Assembly (NCBI RefSeq): GCF_001421245.1
Contig: NZ_LMKE01000034.1
Location: 189,611 to 253,610, forward strand
DNA from: Sphingomonas sp. Leaf10
GTDB lineage: Bacteria > Pseudomonadota > Alphaproteobacteria > Sphingomonadales > Sphingomonadaceae
Length of the DNA stretch: 64,000 bases
Direction: 5' to 3'
Shown here one piece after another: positions 36,761 to 46,260 of the stretch. The first letter of the stretch is position 1. The number at the start of each line of letters is the position of its first letter. Under the pieces are notes generated by a model, which ran no database searches, had not been told where the DNA came from, and saw nothing but the letters and a program-made list of their open reading frames with translations. The translations under genes and the position numbers were made by a program.

Positions 36761-37483
36761 TCACCGCAACAGGAAACGGACTGCGACGTTTACCGTCAGA
36801 TCCTGCTCGCCCGCCGCGACCGGCGTCGGATCGGCCATCTTCGCCACCCGAGCCATTTGCAAGATCGGCATCGGCGGCTGCGGCAACTGCCCGCCGTCTT
36901 CCGAAATCAGCAGGATGCGGTCGACCCGCATCCCCGCCGCCTTCGCATACAGTTCGGCGCGGGCACGGGCGCGGCGGATCGCGTCGGTACGCGCTTCGTC
37001 CAGCGCGGCATCGGCGGCATCGACCGACAGCGTCGGCCCGTCGATCTGGTTCGCCCCCTGCGCAACCAGCGCGTCGAGGATCGCACCACTCTTGCCCACG
37101 TCGCGGAAGCGGATCGAGACGCTGTTGCTCGCCTGATAGCCGGTGATCGCCGGCGGCTGATTCTCGGCATAGCGATATTGCGGCTGCAACTGGATCTGCG
37201 CGGTCTGGAGATCGCGTTCGGCGACGCCGGCCTTGCGCAGCGCGGCGACGACGCGGGTCATGCGCTGGCTGTTATCCGACAGCGCGGCGGCGGCGGTCGC
37301 GGCCTGGCTGACCACGCCGGCGCGGATGGTGGCGATGTCGGGCACGCGCGTCGCCTTCCCGGTCGCACTGACGTCGAGGAGGGTCCCGTCGGCCAGGATC
37401 GGCGCCGACACCGGCGCGACCTGTTGCGCGGCGGCGGGAAGCGCGGTTCCGATGGCGGCGAGGATCAGGACGGAACGGAGCAT
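36761..37483 (-). CDS. SIMPL domain (DUF541) periplasmic protein
   Basis: The 240-residue product has a signal peptide (SVLILAAIGTALPAAA, ~4-19) and a SIMPL/DUF541 domain: 'LLDVSATGKATRVPDIATIR' (~36-55), 'RDLQTAQIQLQPQYRYAENQ', 'ITGYQASNSVSIRFRD' and the C-terminal 'LTVNVAVRFLLR'. Family members are oligomeric periplasmic or outer-membrane proteins linked to oxidative stress or immune signalling; the role here is unknown. The ATG at 37483 has AAGGGA 8 nt upstream, better than the ATG at 37489. Confidence 0.88.
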   Translation of the reverse strand: MLRSVLILAAIGTALPAAAQQVAPVSAPILADGTLLDVSATGKATRVPDIATIRAGVVSQAATAAAALSDNSQRMTRVVAALRKAGVAERDLQTAQIQLQPQYRYAENQPPAITGYQASNSVSIRFRDVGKSGAILDALVAQGANQIDGPTLSVDAADAALDEARTDAIRRARARAELYAKAAGMRVDRILLISEDGGQLPQPPMPILQMARVAKMADPTPVAAGEQDLTVNVAVRFLLR

Positions 37484-37618
37484 CGGCATTTCCCTTTCGA
37501 ATACAATCACGACGAACGATCGGTCGTTACGCACCCGCCGCAAAACGTGGCATGAACGCAATCGATGCAGGCCTTGCCGTTCTTATCGAAAAACGCGATG
37601 TCTATGCTTGAGGGTAGT

Positions 37619-37639
37619 GCTGTATTGATGTAATACAGC
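37619..37639. promoter_or_regulatory. Palindromic operator candidate for the RND pump operon
   Basis: GCTGTATT-GATGT-AATACAGC is a perfect 8-bp inverted repeat 38 bp upstream of the pump operon start. Its size and symmetry resemble TetR-family operators, the usual regulators of such pumps. No regulator gene is adjacent, so the binding protein would be encoded elsewhere. Confidence 0.6.
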
Positions 37640-37677
37640 GCGAAATGGGCTGGGGGCCCGCCAACGGGATGGGGTGG

Positions 37678-38883
37678 ATGAATTACGAATCGACGTCGAT
37701 TGCGGGTGACCGCCAGTTGCTGACCGGACCCGACGGCGCGCCGCGGTCGCGCCGCCGTGCTGTCATCGTCGGGATCGTGATCGTCCTGCTCGTCGTGGTC
37801 GGTGCCTTCTGGGCATTCGGTCGCAAGGGCGGGGATGCCCCCGCTGCGAAAGGCCCGCCGCCCGCTGCCGCCGGTGCGCTGCCCAAGGTGACGGTGGTCG
37901 TTCCCGGCCGCGATACGGTGACCCGCGCGGTGACGGGTACCGGATCGCTCGCCGCACGGCGCGAAATGCCGGTCGGTGTCGTCGGCGAAGGCGGTCTGGT
38001 CACACGCGTGCTCGTCGAGCCGGGTAGCTGGGTAAGCGCCGGACAAGTGCTCGCGACGGTCGATCGCTCGGTACAGGCGCAGACCGCCGAATCGCTGTCG
38101 GCACAGGTTCGCGTCGCCCGTGCCGATGCGCAGATCGCACAGACCGAACTCGACCGGTCGAACCAGCTGGTCGAACGCGGCTTCGTGTCGAAGGCCGATA
38201 TCGATCGCAAGACCGCGACCCGCGACGCCGCCAATGCCCGCGTCCGCGTGGCGCAGGCGCAGCTGGCCGAGACGCAGGCGCGCAACCGCCGCCTCGACAT
38301 CCGTGCGCCCGCCGCCGGTCTCGTGCTGACCCGCGCGGTCGAGCCGGGGCAGGTCGTCGGCAGCGGCAGCGGCGTGCTGTTCCGCGTCGCGATGGGCGGG
38401 CAGATGGAAATGCGCGCGCAATTGTCCGAAGCCGATCTCGCCAGCGTCCGCGCCGGTTCGGCGGCGGAGGTCGTGCCGGTCGGCGATACCCGCGTGTTCA
38501 AGGGGCAGGTGTGGCAGGTCGCCCCGATCATCGATCCGCAGACGCGGCAGGGCATTGCCCGCATCGCGCTGAACTACGACCCCGCGCTGCGCCCCGGCGG
38601 CTTTGCCAGCGCGCGTATCGGCGCCGGTGCGTCGACCGCGCCATTGCTGCCCGAATCGGCGGTGCTGAACGACGACAAGGGCAGCTATGTCTATCTGGTC
38701 GATGCCCGGAACAAGGTCGTGCGCCGCGACGTCCGCGTGGCCGAAGTGTCGGACGAAGGTGCCCTGATCGCCTCCGGGCTGATGGGCGACGAACGCGTGG
38801 TGGCGAGCGCCGGCGCGTTCCTCAATCCGGGTCAGGAGGTGGTGCCGGTACGCGCCGCCGCCGCTTCCGCTCGCAAGGAATAG
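37678..38883 (+). CDS. RND efflux periplasmic adaptor (membrane fusion protein)
   Basis: HlyD/AcrA-like adaptor joining an RND pump to an outer-membrane channel. The 401-residue product has a basic N-terminus and one membrane anchor (AVIVGIVIVLLVVVGAFWAF, ~29-48). A lipoyl half-motif 'LVEPGSWVSAGQVLATVD' (~113-130), a helical hairpin ('AQTAESLSAQVRVARADAQI') and a second lipoyl half 'IRAPAAGLVLTRAVEPGQVV' (~217-236) follow. Beta-barrel strands complete it. No lipobox is present, so it is anchored by a helix. Start choice: ATG at 37678 (MNYES), with ATGs at 37645 and 37669 as alternatives. The permease follows 4 bp later. Confidence 0.92.
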   Translation: MNYESTSIAGDRQLLTGPDGAPRSRRRAVIVGIVIVLLVVVGAFWAFGRKGGDAPAAKGPPPAAAGALPKVTVVVPGRDTVTRAVTGTGSLAARREMPVGVVGEGGLVTRVLVEPGSWVSAGQVLATVDRSVQAQTAESLSAQVRVARADAQIAQTELDRSNQLVERGFVSKADIDRKTATRDAANARVRVAQAQLAETQARNRRLDIRAPAAGLVLTRAVEPGQVVGSGSGVLFRVAMGGQMEMRAQLSEADLASVRAGSAAEVVPVGDTRVFKGQVWQVAPIIDPQTRQGIARIALNYDPALRPGGFASARIGAGASTAPLLPESAVLNDDKGSYVYLVDARNKVVRRDVRVAEVSDEGALIASGLMGDERVVASAGAFLNPGQEVVPVRAAAASARKE

Positions 38884-38887
38884 CGCC

Positions 38888-41800
38888 ATGGGCTTTCGCA
38901 ACATTTCGGCATGGGCGATCCGCAACCCGGTACCGCCGCTGGTGCTGTTCCTCGCGCTGACGATCGCCGGGATCGTCAGCTTCATGCGCATGGATGTGAA
39001 CCAAGACCCGGACATCGAATTCCCGGTCGCGATCGTCGTCATCAGCCAGCCGGGCGCCGCGCCGACCGAGCTGGAAACGCAGGTGACGCAGCGCGTCGAG
39101 TCTGCCGTGCGCGCGCTCCAGGGCATCGATCAGATCGAATCGAGCGTGACCGAAGGCACCTCGACCACCGTCATCCAACTCGACATCGGCACGCCGATCG
39201 ACCGCGCCGTCAACGACGTGCGCGAAGCGGTGAACCAGATCCGCAGCCAGTTGCCCGACGGCATCCTCGAACCGCAAATCTATCGCGCGAACACGACCGA
39301 TTCGGATATCGCGTCATGGACCGCGATCGGCGACGACATGACGCCCGAACAGCTCAGCTGGTATGTCGACAATACCGTCGCCAAGGAATTGCTGGCGATC
39401 GAGGGCATGGCGACCGTCGAACGGGTCGGCGGCGTCGACCGCGAAATCCGCGTGACGCTCGACCCCGCCCGGTTGCAGGCGCAGGGGCTGACCGCCAGCC
39501 AGGTCAATCAGGCGCTGCGGCAGGTCAATCTGAACGCGGCGGGCGGTCAGGCGGAAATCGCCGGATCGCAGCAATCGGTCCGCGTGCTCGGCAACGCCGC
39601 CACAGCCTATGCCCTGTCGCAGACGCAGGTGCCGGTCGGCGGCGGACGATCGGTCCGACTATCCGATATCGCCGAAGTCCGCGACGCCTATGCCGAACCC
39701 AAGAGCCGCGCCGAATATAATGGCCGCCCGGTGCTGGCGTTCGATATCAAGCGGGCCAAGGGCGCGTCCGACGTTACCGTGTTCCACGAAGCGGAAAAGC
39801 GGATCGCCGAACTGCAGAAGCGCAACCCGCAGGTCCGCTTCGCGCTGCTGTCCAATTCGGTCGAATTCACCGAGATCCAATATCATTCGGCGATGACCGC
39901 AATGGTCGAAGGCGCGCTGCTCGCGATCGTCGTCGTGTTCCTGTTCCTGCGCGACTGGCGGGCGACGATCATTTCCGCGCTGGCCATCCCGTTGTCGGCG
40001 ATCCCCGCCTTCTGGTTTATGGACATGCTGGGCTTCACCCTCAACCAGATGACGCTGCTCGCGCTCAGCCTGGTCGCGGGCGTGCTGGTCGACGATGCGA
40101 TCGTGGAGATCGAGAATATCGTCCGCCACATGCGCATGGGCAAATCCGCCTATCAGGCATCGATCGACGCGGCCGACGAAATCGGTATCGCGGTGCTGGC
40201 GACGACGATGGCGATCGTCGCCGTCTTCCTGCCGGTCGGGCTGATGCCCGGCATTTCGGGCCAGTTCTTCAAGAATTTCGGCCTGACCGTCGTCGCGTCG
40301 GTGCTGATGAGTCTTGCCGTCGCGCGCCTCATCACGCCGATGATCGCCGCCTATTTCCTGAAGGCGCACGGCACCGCCAGCCATGGCGAAGGCTGGCTGA
40401 TGGACCGGTATATGGGCGTGCTGCGCTGGACGCTGCGCCATCGCTGGTCGACGATCGCCGGCGCGGTCGTCGCCCTCGCGCTGACCGTGGTGATGTTCAT
40501 GGTCCTGCCGCAGACCTTCCAGCCGCCGCAGGACCGCGAGCGCGTGACCGCCAGCGTCGAGATGGTGCCGGGCACCACGCTCGAACAGACTGCGGTCGTC
40601 GTGAAGCGCGTCGAGAACCTGTTGCGCGCGCAGCCGCTGGTCAAATCGGTCTATTCGTCGAGCTATGCCGGCAATGGCCGCGTGACCGCCGAGCTGATCG
40701 ACAAGCCGAGCTTCGGCGAACGGTTGCGCCACAGCCTCGGCCTGGTCGACGATGCGACCTATGCCGCGAAGCGCACGACCAAGAGCACCGAATTCGAACG
40801 CGGCCTTGCTCCGCAACTGGCGGCGATCCCCGATGCGCGGGTGTCGTTCCGGTCGCAATTCGGCTGGGGCGGGTCGAGCCGCGACCTGTCTGTCACGCTG
40901 GGCGGGGATGACCCGGTCAAGCTGAACGAGACCGCGAACCTGCTGGTCAAGCAGATGGAGAAGCTGCCGATGGTGGTCGCCCCGCGCGTGTCGGGCGATC
41001 TGAAGCGGCCGGAGATCATCATCCGTCCGCGCAGCGACCTTGCCGCCAGCCTGGGCGTGACCACCGCCGCGCTGTCGGGGGCGATCCGTATCGCGACGCT
41101 GGGCGATATAGACCAGAACAGCGCGCGCTTCTCGCTGTCCGACCGGCAGATCCCGATCCGCGTCGCCCTGTCGCGCGATGCCCGGTCGCGGCTGTCGACG
41201 ATCCAGAACCTGCCGGTCCCGACCGGCAATGGCGGATCGGTGCCGCTGTCGGTCGTGGCGGACATCGGCTTCGGCGCGGGTCCGACCAAGATCGACCGCA
41301 TCAACCAGCAGCGTCGTCTGGTCGTCGGTGCCGATCTGGCGCCAGGCGTCGTGTCGGGCGTCGCGCAAAAGGCGATCCACGACCTGCCCATCATGAAGAA
41401 CCTGCCGCTCGGCGTCACCGAACTGACCGTCGGTCAGGCGAAGTGGCAGGGCGAGATGATCCAGAACTTCATCGTCGCGGTGATCTCCGGCATCTTCCTC
41501 GTCTTCGGCGTGCTGGTGCTGCTCTACAAGCGGGTCATGCCGCCGTTCGTGAACATGGGGTCGCTGCTGCTGGCACCGCTCGGCGGGCTGCTGGCGCTGT
41601 GGCTCACCGGCAATCCGATCTCGATGCCGGTCTATATCGGGCTGCTGATGCTGCTCGGCATCGTCGCCAAGAACTCGATCCTGCTGATCGACTTCGCGCT
41701 GGAGGAGATGGAGAAGGGCGTCGACAAGGAGGTCGCGATCCTCGACGCCGGGCACAAGCGCGCCCAGCCGATCGTGATGACCACGGTCGCGATGGTCGCG

Positions 41801-42085
41801 GGCATGGTGCCGACCGCACTCGCGCTGTCGGGTGACGCATCGTTCCGCGGGCCGATGGGCATCACCGTGATCGGCGGCCTGACGCTGTCGACGCTGCTGA
41901 CGCTGCTGATCGTGCCGGGCGCGTTCAGCCTGGCGGTCGGCCTCGAACGCTGGGTCGGCCCGCGCCTGTCGCGGCGGCTGCTCACCTATCGTCCGGGCGA
42001 TGCCGACCGTCCGGCGATCGAGCACCAGCCGGGCGGACACCTGCCGCCCGCCGACGGGCCGAAGTCGCTGCCGGCGGCGGAATGA
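38888..42085 (+). CDS. RND efflux permease (HAE1/AcrB-like)
   Basis: Trimeric inner-membrane proton-driven exporter. The 1065 residues have the usual duplicated layout: TM1 'VPPLVLFLALTIAGIVSF' (~15-32), large periplasmic porter loops, helices 2-6 from ~335 with the proton-relay pair in 'AGVLVDDAIVEIENI' (~396-410), and a second half with TM7 near 525 and helices 8-12 from ~860 ('LLMLLGIVAKNSILLIDFAL'). The tail is hydrophilic, Pro-rich. With the adaptor it forms a two-gene operon; no outer-membrane factor gene is nearby. The substrate is not predictable. Confidence 0.95.
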   Translation: MGFRNISAWAIRNPVPPLVLFLALTIAGIVSFMRMDVNQDPDIEFPVAIVVISQPGAAPTELETQVTQRVESAVRALQGIDQIESSVTEGTSTTVIQLDIGTPIDRAVNDVREAVNQIRSQLPDGILEPQIYRANTTDSDIASWTAIGDDMTPEQLSWYVDNTVAKELLAIEGMATVERVGGVDREIRVTLDPARLQAQGLTASQVNQALRQVNLNAAGGQAEIAGSQQSVRVLGNAATAYALSQTQVPVGGGRSVRLSDIAEVRDAYAEPKSRAEYNGRPVLAFDIKRAKGASDVTVFHEAEKRIAELQKRNPQVRFALLSNSVEFTEIQYHSAMTAMVEGALLAIVVVFLFLRDWRATIISALAIPLSAIPAFWFMDMLGFTLNQMTLLALSLVAGVLVDDAIVEIENIVRHMRMGKSAYQASIDAADEIGIAVLATTMAIVAVFLPVGLMPGISGQFFKNFGLTVVASVLMSLAVARLITPMIAAYFLKAHGTASHGEGWLMDRYMGVLRWTLRHRWSTIAGAVVALALTVVMFMVLPQTFQPPQDRERVTASVEMVPGTTLEQTAVVVKRVENLLRAQPLVKSVYSSSYAGNGRVTAELIDKPSFGERLRHSLGLVDDATYAAKRTTKSTEFERGLAPQLAAIPDARVSFRSQFGWGGSSRDLSVTLGGDDPVKLNETANLLVKQMEKLPMVVAPRVSGDLKRPEIIIRPRSDLAASLGVTTAALSGAIRIATLGDIDQNSARFSLSDRQIPIRVALSRDARSRLSTIQNLPVPTGNGGSVPLSVVADIGFGAGPTKIDRINQQRRLVVGADLAPGVVSGVAQKAIHDLPIMKNLPLGVTELTVGQAKWQGEMIQNFIVAVISGIFLVFGVLVLLYKRVMPPFVNMGSLLLAPLGGLLALWLTGNPISMPVYIGLLMLLGIVAKNSILLIDFALEEMEKGVDKEVAILDAGHKRAQPIVMTTVAMVAGMVPTALALSGDASFRGPMGITVIGGLTLSTLLTLLIVPGAFSLAVGLERWVGPRLSRRLLTYRPGDADRPAIEHQPGGHLPPADGPKSLPAAE

Positions 42086-42091
42086 TGCCAT

Positions 42092-42128
42092 CCCCGTTCG
42101 GTTCGAAGACGACGCGAACCGAACGGGG
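42092..42128 (+). terminator. Stem-loop after the RND operon
   Basis: A perfect 14-bp stem (CCCCGTTCGGTTCG with its complement at 42115-42128) and a 9-nt loop lie 7 bp after the permease stop. It lacks a T-tract, so the stem may mark a 3' end rather than a classical terminator. Confidence 0.65.
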
Positions 42129-42186
42129 CCGGTAGCGGGCATGGCCTGCTATTGAACTTTCCCGGCAGCCGGCGATTGTTTCGCCG

Positions 42187-43452
42187 ATGCCACGATCCTC
42201 CACCATCGCTGGAACCGGCGATGCGGTTCCCCTTCCCCTACGCCGGATGCGGCGGGTCGCCACGCTCATGCTGGTGGCGATGGCGGGGCTGTTCCTGCTG
42301 TCGCGGGGGATGGAGGGGGCGCATCCGGCATGGGGCTTCGTGCAGGCCTTTGCCGAGGCGGCGATGGTCGGTGGCCTTGCCGACTGGTTCGCAGTCACCG
42401 CGCTGTTCCGCCATCCGCTCGGCCTGCCGATCCCGCATACTGCGATCATTCCGCGCAACAAGGACCGTATCGGCGACACGCTCGCCGCGTTCCTGCGCGA
42501 CAATTTCCTGACCGCGCATGTCGTCGCCCGCCGCATGTACCGGATGGATGCCGCCGCCATCGCCGGCCGGTGGCTGGCCGATCCGGCGACGCGGAGCGGG
42601 CGGCTGCGCCACGGCGCCTCCCGCCTCGCGGTCAATGTGCTGGAGGGGCTCGACCCCGATCAGTTCGGGACGATGGTGCGCGGCGCGCTCGCCAACCGAC
42701 TGCGGGCGATGCGGGTATCGCCGGCGCTCGGCCGTACGCTGGATGCGGCGATCGCCGAGGATCGCCACCTGCCGCTGGTCGACGCGATCATCCGCTGGAC
42801 GTCCAAGACGCTCGACGCGAACGAGGAACTGGTCCGCGCGATGATCCAGAAGCGCGCCGGGGCGGTGCTGCGCTGGACCGGGCTGGACGCGACGCTGGCG
42901 ACGTCGGTGCTGAACGGCCTGCACAAGATGCTGGCAGAGGTCGCCGAAGATCCCGCCCACCCGTTGCGCGCCAAGGCGAACGAGGGTCTGGCGCTGCTCG
43001 CCCACGACCTGCAACATTCGCCCGACATGCAGGCGAAGATCGAGCGGCTGAAGAACGACCTGATCGAAAACCCGGCGCTGGCCGGCTGGTGGATGGGGGT
43101 GTGGGAGCGGATTCGCGGCGGGCTGCTGGGCGCCGCGCGCAATCCCGACCGCGCGCTCGCCGGGCCGATCGGCGACGCGATGCGGCAACTGGGGCTGACG
43201 CTGCAAAACGATCCCACGTTGAAGGCAAAGGTCAACCGCTTCGTCCGCCGCGCGGTGGTCGGCGCGGTCGCCGATTATGGCGACGGTATCGTCCGGCTGG
43301 TATCGGACACGGTGCGCGGCTGGGATGCGCAAACGATCACCGGCCGGCTGGAAAACGCGGTCGGGCGCGATCTGCAGTTCATCCGGATCAACGGAACGCT
43401 GGTCGGCGGCACCGTCGGCCTTGCCATCCATGTCGTCGATATCTGGCTGTAG
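42187..43452 (+). CDS. DUF445 family membrane protein
   Basis: The 421-residue protein matches the DUF445 (YjiN-like) family. A first hydrophobic helix (ATLMLVAMAGLFLLS, ~25-39) is followed by the signature 'AFAEAAMVGGLADWFAVTAL' (~54-73) and 'FRHPLGLPIPHTAIIPRNKD' (~74-93). A long helical soluble region and a C-terminal hydrophobic segment 'NGTLVGGTVGLAIHVVDIWL' complete it. Function is unknown. The ATG at 42187 is 101 bp after the RND operon. A 355-bp gap holding a long palindromic repeat follows. Confidence 0.9.
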   Translation: MPRSSTIAGTGDAVPLPLRRMRRVATLMLVAMAGLFLLSRGMEGAHPAWGFVQAFAEAAMVGGLADWFAVTALFRHPLGLPIPHTAIIPRNKDRIGDTLAAFLRDNFLTAHVVARRMYRMDAAAIAGRWLADPATRSGRLRHGASRLAVNVLEGLDPDQFGTMVRGALANRLRAMRVSPALGRTLDAAIAEDRHLPLVDAIIRWTSKTLDANEELVRAMIQKRAGAVLRWTGLDATLATSVLNGLHKMLAEVAEDPAHPLRAKANEGLALLAHDLQHSPDMQAKIERLKNDLIENPALAGWWMGVWERIRGGLLGAARNPDRALAGPIGDAMRQLGLTLQNDPTLKAKVNRFVRRAVVGAVADYGDGIVRLVSDTVRGWDAQTITGRLENAVGRDLQFIRINGTLVGGTVGLAIHVVDIWL

Positions 43453-43483
43453 GTCGCCATCATCCCGAGGGACGTGATTCTCA

Positions 43484-43690
43484 AGGCAGAAGAAGATTGG
43501 TTCGCGCGGAGGCGCAGAGGCGCAGAGATGTCGCGTGCAGGGCGATTATGGCCTGTCTGGCGAAGCCTCTTTGCGTTCGGACCTCGCCGAGGAAAAGCCG
43601 CAGTCGCGGCGTGCGCATCCTCTCAGCGCCTCTGCGCCTCTGCGCGATACATCCTTACTTCTTCGCCGCGCCTCCGCAGAAACGACGGAC
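43484..43690. repeat. Long imperfect palindromic element, copy 1
   Basis: The left arm begins with AAGATTGGTTCGCGCGGAGG (43493-43512) and continues with GCGCAGAGG repeats. The right arm (about 43621-43690) is its imperfect complement, 'CAGCGCCTCTGCGCCTCTGC' then CGCGCCTCCGC. The central ~90 bp is non-coding. It fills the 355-bp gap from 43453 to 43807 between the DUF445 and pdeM genes. Related copies are at 50482-50725 and 61530-61728. Confidence 0.85.
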
Positions 43691-43807
43691 GCGTCGACTC
43701 TCGCACACTAGTAATCACCACCACCTATGAAATGATGACGGTCGTACAAATCGAATCGTTACGCCCCCATGGCTTGAGCGCCGCATCGACTGCGCTATAG
43801 GCACGCC

Positions 43808-44470
43808 ATGGTTCGCCTTTCGTTCGCCGGTCATGCTTTCGATGCCCTCTCCGCCGGCGCGCTCTACTGGCCGGCGCGGCGGGCATTGCTGTTCGCCGAC
43901 CTGCATTTCGAAAAGGCGAGCTGGTTCGCCCAGTTCGGGCAGATGCTGCCGCCCTACGACACGCTGGAAACGCTGGCGGGGATAGAGGCGGTGGTCGCCC
44001 GGACGCAGCCTGCGGAAATCTGGTGCCTCGGCGACAGTTTCCACGATATCGGCGGCTGCGACCGGCTGTCCGACGAAGCGCAGACGCGGCTGCGCGCGCT
44101 GACGGCGGCGAACGACTGGACCTGGATCACTGGCAATCACGACCGGATCGTCGCCGATCATTGCGGCGGACGGGTGATCGACGAGGCGGTCGTCGACGGG
44201 CTGGTGCTGCGCCACGAAGCCGATCCGCGCGAGACCCGGCCCGAATTGTCGGGCCATTTCCATCCCAAGCTGCGGGTGAAGCTGCGCGGGCGCGGCGTGT
44301 CGCGGCGCTGTTTCGTGGCGACCGCGACCAAGCTGATCCTGCCCGCCTTCGGATCGCTGACCGGCGGATTGGACGCGCATCACCCCGAAATCGTCCGCGC
44401 GGTCGGTAGCGGTGCCGAGGCGCTCATCGCGCTGGAGGACCGGTTGCTGCGCTTCCCGCTGGCGGCGTAG
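43808..44470 (+). CDS. pdeM: PdeM-type metallophosphoesterase
   Basis: The 220-residue product matches the calcineurin-like PdeM family (ligase-associated DNA damage response endonuclease). The metal-ligand blocks are 'LLFADLHFEKASWFA' (DxH, ~28-42), 'WCLGDSFHD' (GD, ~75), 'WITGNHDR' (GNHD, ~110) and 'LSGHFHPKL' (GHxH, ~150). In many bacteria the gene is beside the lhr-type helicase, exonuclease and ATP-dependent ligase of this set; none is in the window, so this copy is isolated. Flanked by two different repeat elements. Confidence 0.9.
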   Translation: MVRLSFAGHAFDALSAGALYWPARRALLFADLHFEKASWFAQFGQMLPPYDTLETLAGIEAVVARTQPAEIWCLGDSFHDIGGCDRLSDEAQTRLRALTAANDWTWITGNHDRIVADHCGGRVIDEAVVDGLVLRHEADPRETRPELSGHFHPKLRVKLRGRGVSRRCFVATATKLILPAFGSLTGGLDAHHPEIVRAVGSGAEALIALEDRLLRFPLAA

Positions 44471-44491
44471 CGAAAAGACTACAAAAAGAAC

Positions 44492-44603
44492 CGTTCGTGC
44501 TGAGTAGGGGCTGAGCGCAGTCGAAGACCCGTATCGAAGCACATGCGGCAGGCGGTCCTTCGATACGCTATTTCACAGGCTCAATAGCTACTCAGGACGA
44601 ACG
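44492..44603. repeat. 112-bp nested palindromic repeat, copy 2
   Basis: The outer arms CGTTCGTGCTGAGTAG (44492-44507) and CTACTCAGGACGAACG (44588-44603) and inner arms GTATCGAAG (44531-44539) and CTTCGATAC (44558-44566) are identical to copy 1 at 17354-17465, with the same total length. The sequence between inner and outer arms differs more than the arms, so the fold is conserved. It lies between pdeM and metX. Confidence 0.9.
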
Positions 44604-44701
44604 GGTCGAACCATGTCATCCCGCCTTGTTCGCGTCCGCCGTTCGGCCGAACCCTGCCGCGAAGCTTGAACCCGCCGCCCCACGCATTTACCGCAGCGCG
44701 C

Positions 44702-45829
44702 ATGGATTCCCGTTTCGGTCCCGATCGTCGCGCGACACTGGCCAGGCCGCTGGCACTGGATGGCGGCGCGACCCTGCCCGCGATCGACATCGCCTATGAA
44801 ACCTATGGCACGCTGTCGCCGGCGCGCGACAATGCGATCCTGATCTGCCACGCGCTGACCGGCGATCAGCATGTCGCATCGACCCATCCGCGCACCGGCA
44901 AGCCCGGCTGGTGGTCGCGCATGGTCGGTCCGGGCAAGCCGATCGACCTGAACAAGCATTTCGTCATCTGTTCGAACGTGTTGGGCAGTTGCATGGGGTC
45001 GTCGGGTCCGGCCAGCATCGATCCCGCGACCGGTTCGCCATGGGCGATGCGCTTTCCGGTACTGACGATCCGCGACATGGTGCGCGCGCAGGGGATGCTG
45101 CTCGACCATCTCGGCATCGACCGGCTGCGCGCGGTGGTCGGCGGGTCGATGGGCGGCATGCAGGCGCTGTCCTGGTCGGCGACGCTGCCCGACCGGGTGC
45201 AGGCGGTCGTGGTGATCGCGTCGACCGCGCGGCATTCGGCGCAGAACATCGCCTTCCACGAAGTCGGACGACAGGCGATCATGGCCGATCCCGACTGGCG
45301 CGGCGGTGATTATTATGCCGATGGGTCGCCGCCCGCCGCCGGGCTGTCGGTCGCGCGGATGGCGGCGCACATCACCTATCTGTCCGAAGCGGGCCTGACC
45401 GCCAAATTCGGCCGCAAGTTGCAGGCGCGCGCCGATGGACAGGCCGGCGCCAAGACGTTCGGATTCGACGCCGATTTTCAGGTCGAAAGCTATCTGCGCC
45501 ATCAGGGGCTGGCCTTTACCGACCGGTTCGACGCCAACTCCTATCTCTACATCACTCGCGCGCTCGATTATTTCGATCTGGCGGAGGAGCATGGCGGCAC
45601 GCTGGCCAATGCGTTCCGGCAGACGAAGGCGCGGTTCTGCATCGTCAGCTTCGATACCGACTGGCTGTATCCGACCGCCGAATCTCGCAGCATCGTCCAT
45701 GCGCTGAACGCGGCGGGCGCGCCGGCCAGCTTCGTCGAACTGTCCTCGCCGTTCGGCCATGACGCGTTCCTGCTCGATTCGCCCGAACTCGACCGGATCA
45801 TGCGCGGCTTTCTGGAGGCCGGAGCATGA
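44702..45829 (+). CDS. metX: Homoserine O-acetyltransferase
   Basis: Acetyl (or succinyl) transfer from acyl-CoA to homoserine, the first committed step of methionine synthesis. The 375-residue alpha/beta-hydrolase has '[15 protein letters not shown]' (~40-54), the nucleophile '[10 protein letters not shown]' (Ser149), the aspartate in '[13 protein letters not shown]' (~317) and the histidine in '[15 protein letters not shown]' (~350). The ATG at 44702 is preferred; an in-frame TTG at 44666 would add twelve residues. It forms a coupled unit with a GNAT gene and metW. No SAM riboswitch was recognised upstream. Confidence 0.95.
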   Translation: MDSRFGPDRRATLARPLALDGGATLPAIDIAYETYGTLSPARDNAILICHALTGDQHVASTHPRTGKPGWWSRMVGPGKPIDLNKHFVICSNVLGSCMGSSGPASIDPATGSPWAMRFPVLTIRDMVRAQGMLLDHLGIDRLRAVVGGSMGGMQALSWSATLPDRVQAVVVIASTARHSAQNIAFHEVGRQAIMADPDWRGGDYYADGSPPAAGLSVARMAAHITYLSEAGLTAKFGRKLQARADGQAGAKTFGFDADFQVESYLRHQGLAFTDRFDANSYLYITRALDYFDLAEEHGGTLANAFRQTKARFCIVSFDTDWLYPTAESRSIVHALNAAGAPASFVELSSPFGHDAFLLDSPELDRIMRGFLEAGA

Positions 45830-46260
45830 CCGTCGAATTCTCCGACGATCGCGACCGGCTCGACATCGCCCGCATCCATGCATGGCTTGCGTCGAGCTAC
45901 TGGTCGCCGGGGATCGAGCGTACGCTGGTCGAACGGGCCATTGCCGGATCGCACCCGCTCGGCGCCTATCGCGACGGCGTGCAACTGGGGTTCGCGCGCG
46001 TGATCACCGATCGGGCAACCTTCGCGTGGATCGCCGACGTGTTCGTCGACGATGCCGCGCGCGGTCAGGGGATCGGTCGGGCGATGGTCGACTGGTTCGT
46101 CGGCCATCCCGATCTTGCCGGCATCCGCCGCATCGGCCTCGTCACCGCCGATGCGCATGGGGTGTATGAAAAGCTCGGCTTTCATGCCCTGCTGCGCCCC
46201 GATCGCTATATGGAACGGCTGTCGGCGGATGCGGCGGCGATGCTGAAGGCGATGCCATGA
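45826..46260 (+). CDS. GNAT family N-acetyltransferase between metX and metW
   Basis: The 144-residue protein has the GNAT acetyl-CoA-binding motif '[20 protein letters not shown]' (~71-90, RxxGxG) and '[20 protein letters not shown]' (~104-123). The substrate is unknown. It overlaps metX upstream and metW downstream by four bases each, so all three are translated as one unit. A function in methionine metabolism or detoxification of an intermediate is inference from position. Confidence 0.88.
   Translation: MTVEFSDDRDRLDIARIHAWLASSYWSPGIERTLVERAIAGSHPLGAYRDGVQLGFARVITDRATFAWIADVFVDDAARGQGIGRAMVDWFVGHPDLAGIRRIGLVTADAHGVYEKLGFHALLRPDRYMERLSADAAAMLKAMP

Noticed and set aside
44604..44701. A SAM-II or other SAM riboswitch before metX, as found in some alphaproteobacteria.
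   Set aside because: The leader shows none of the conserved SAM-II core segments and no pseudoknot-like pairing that I could trace.
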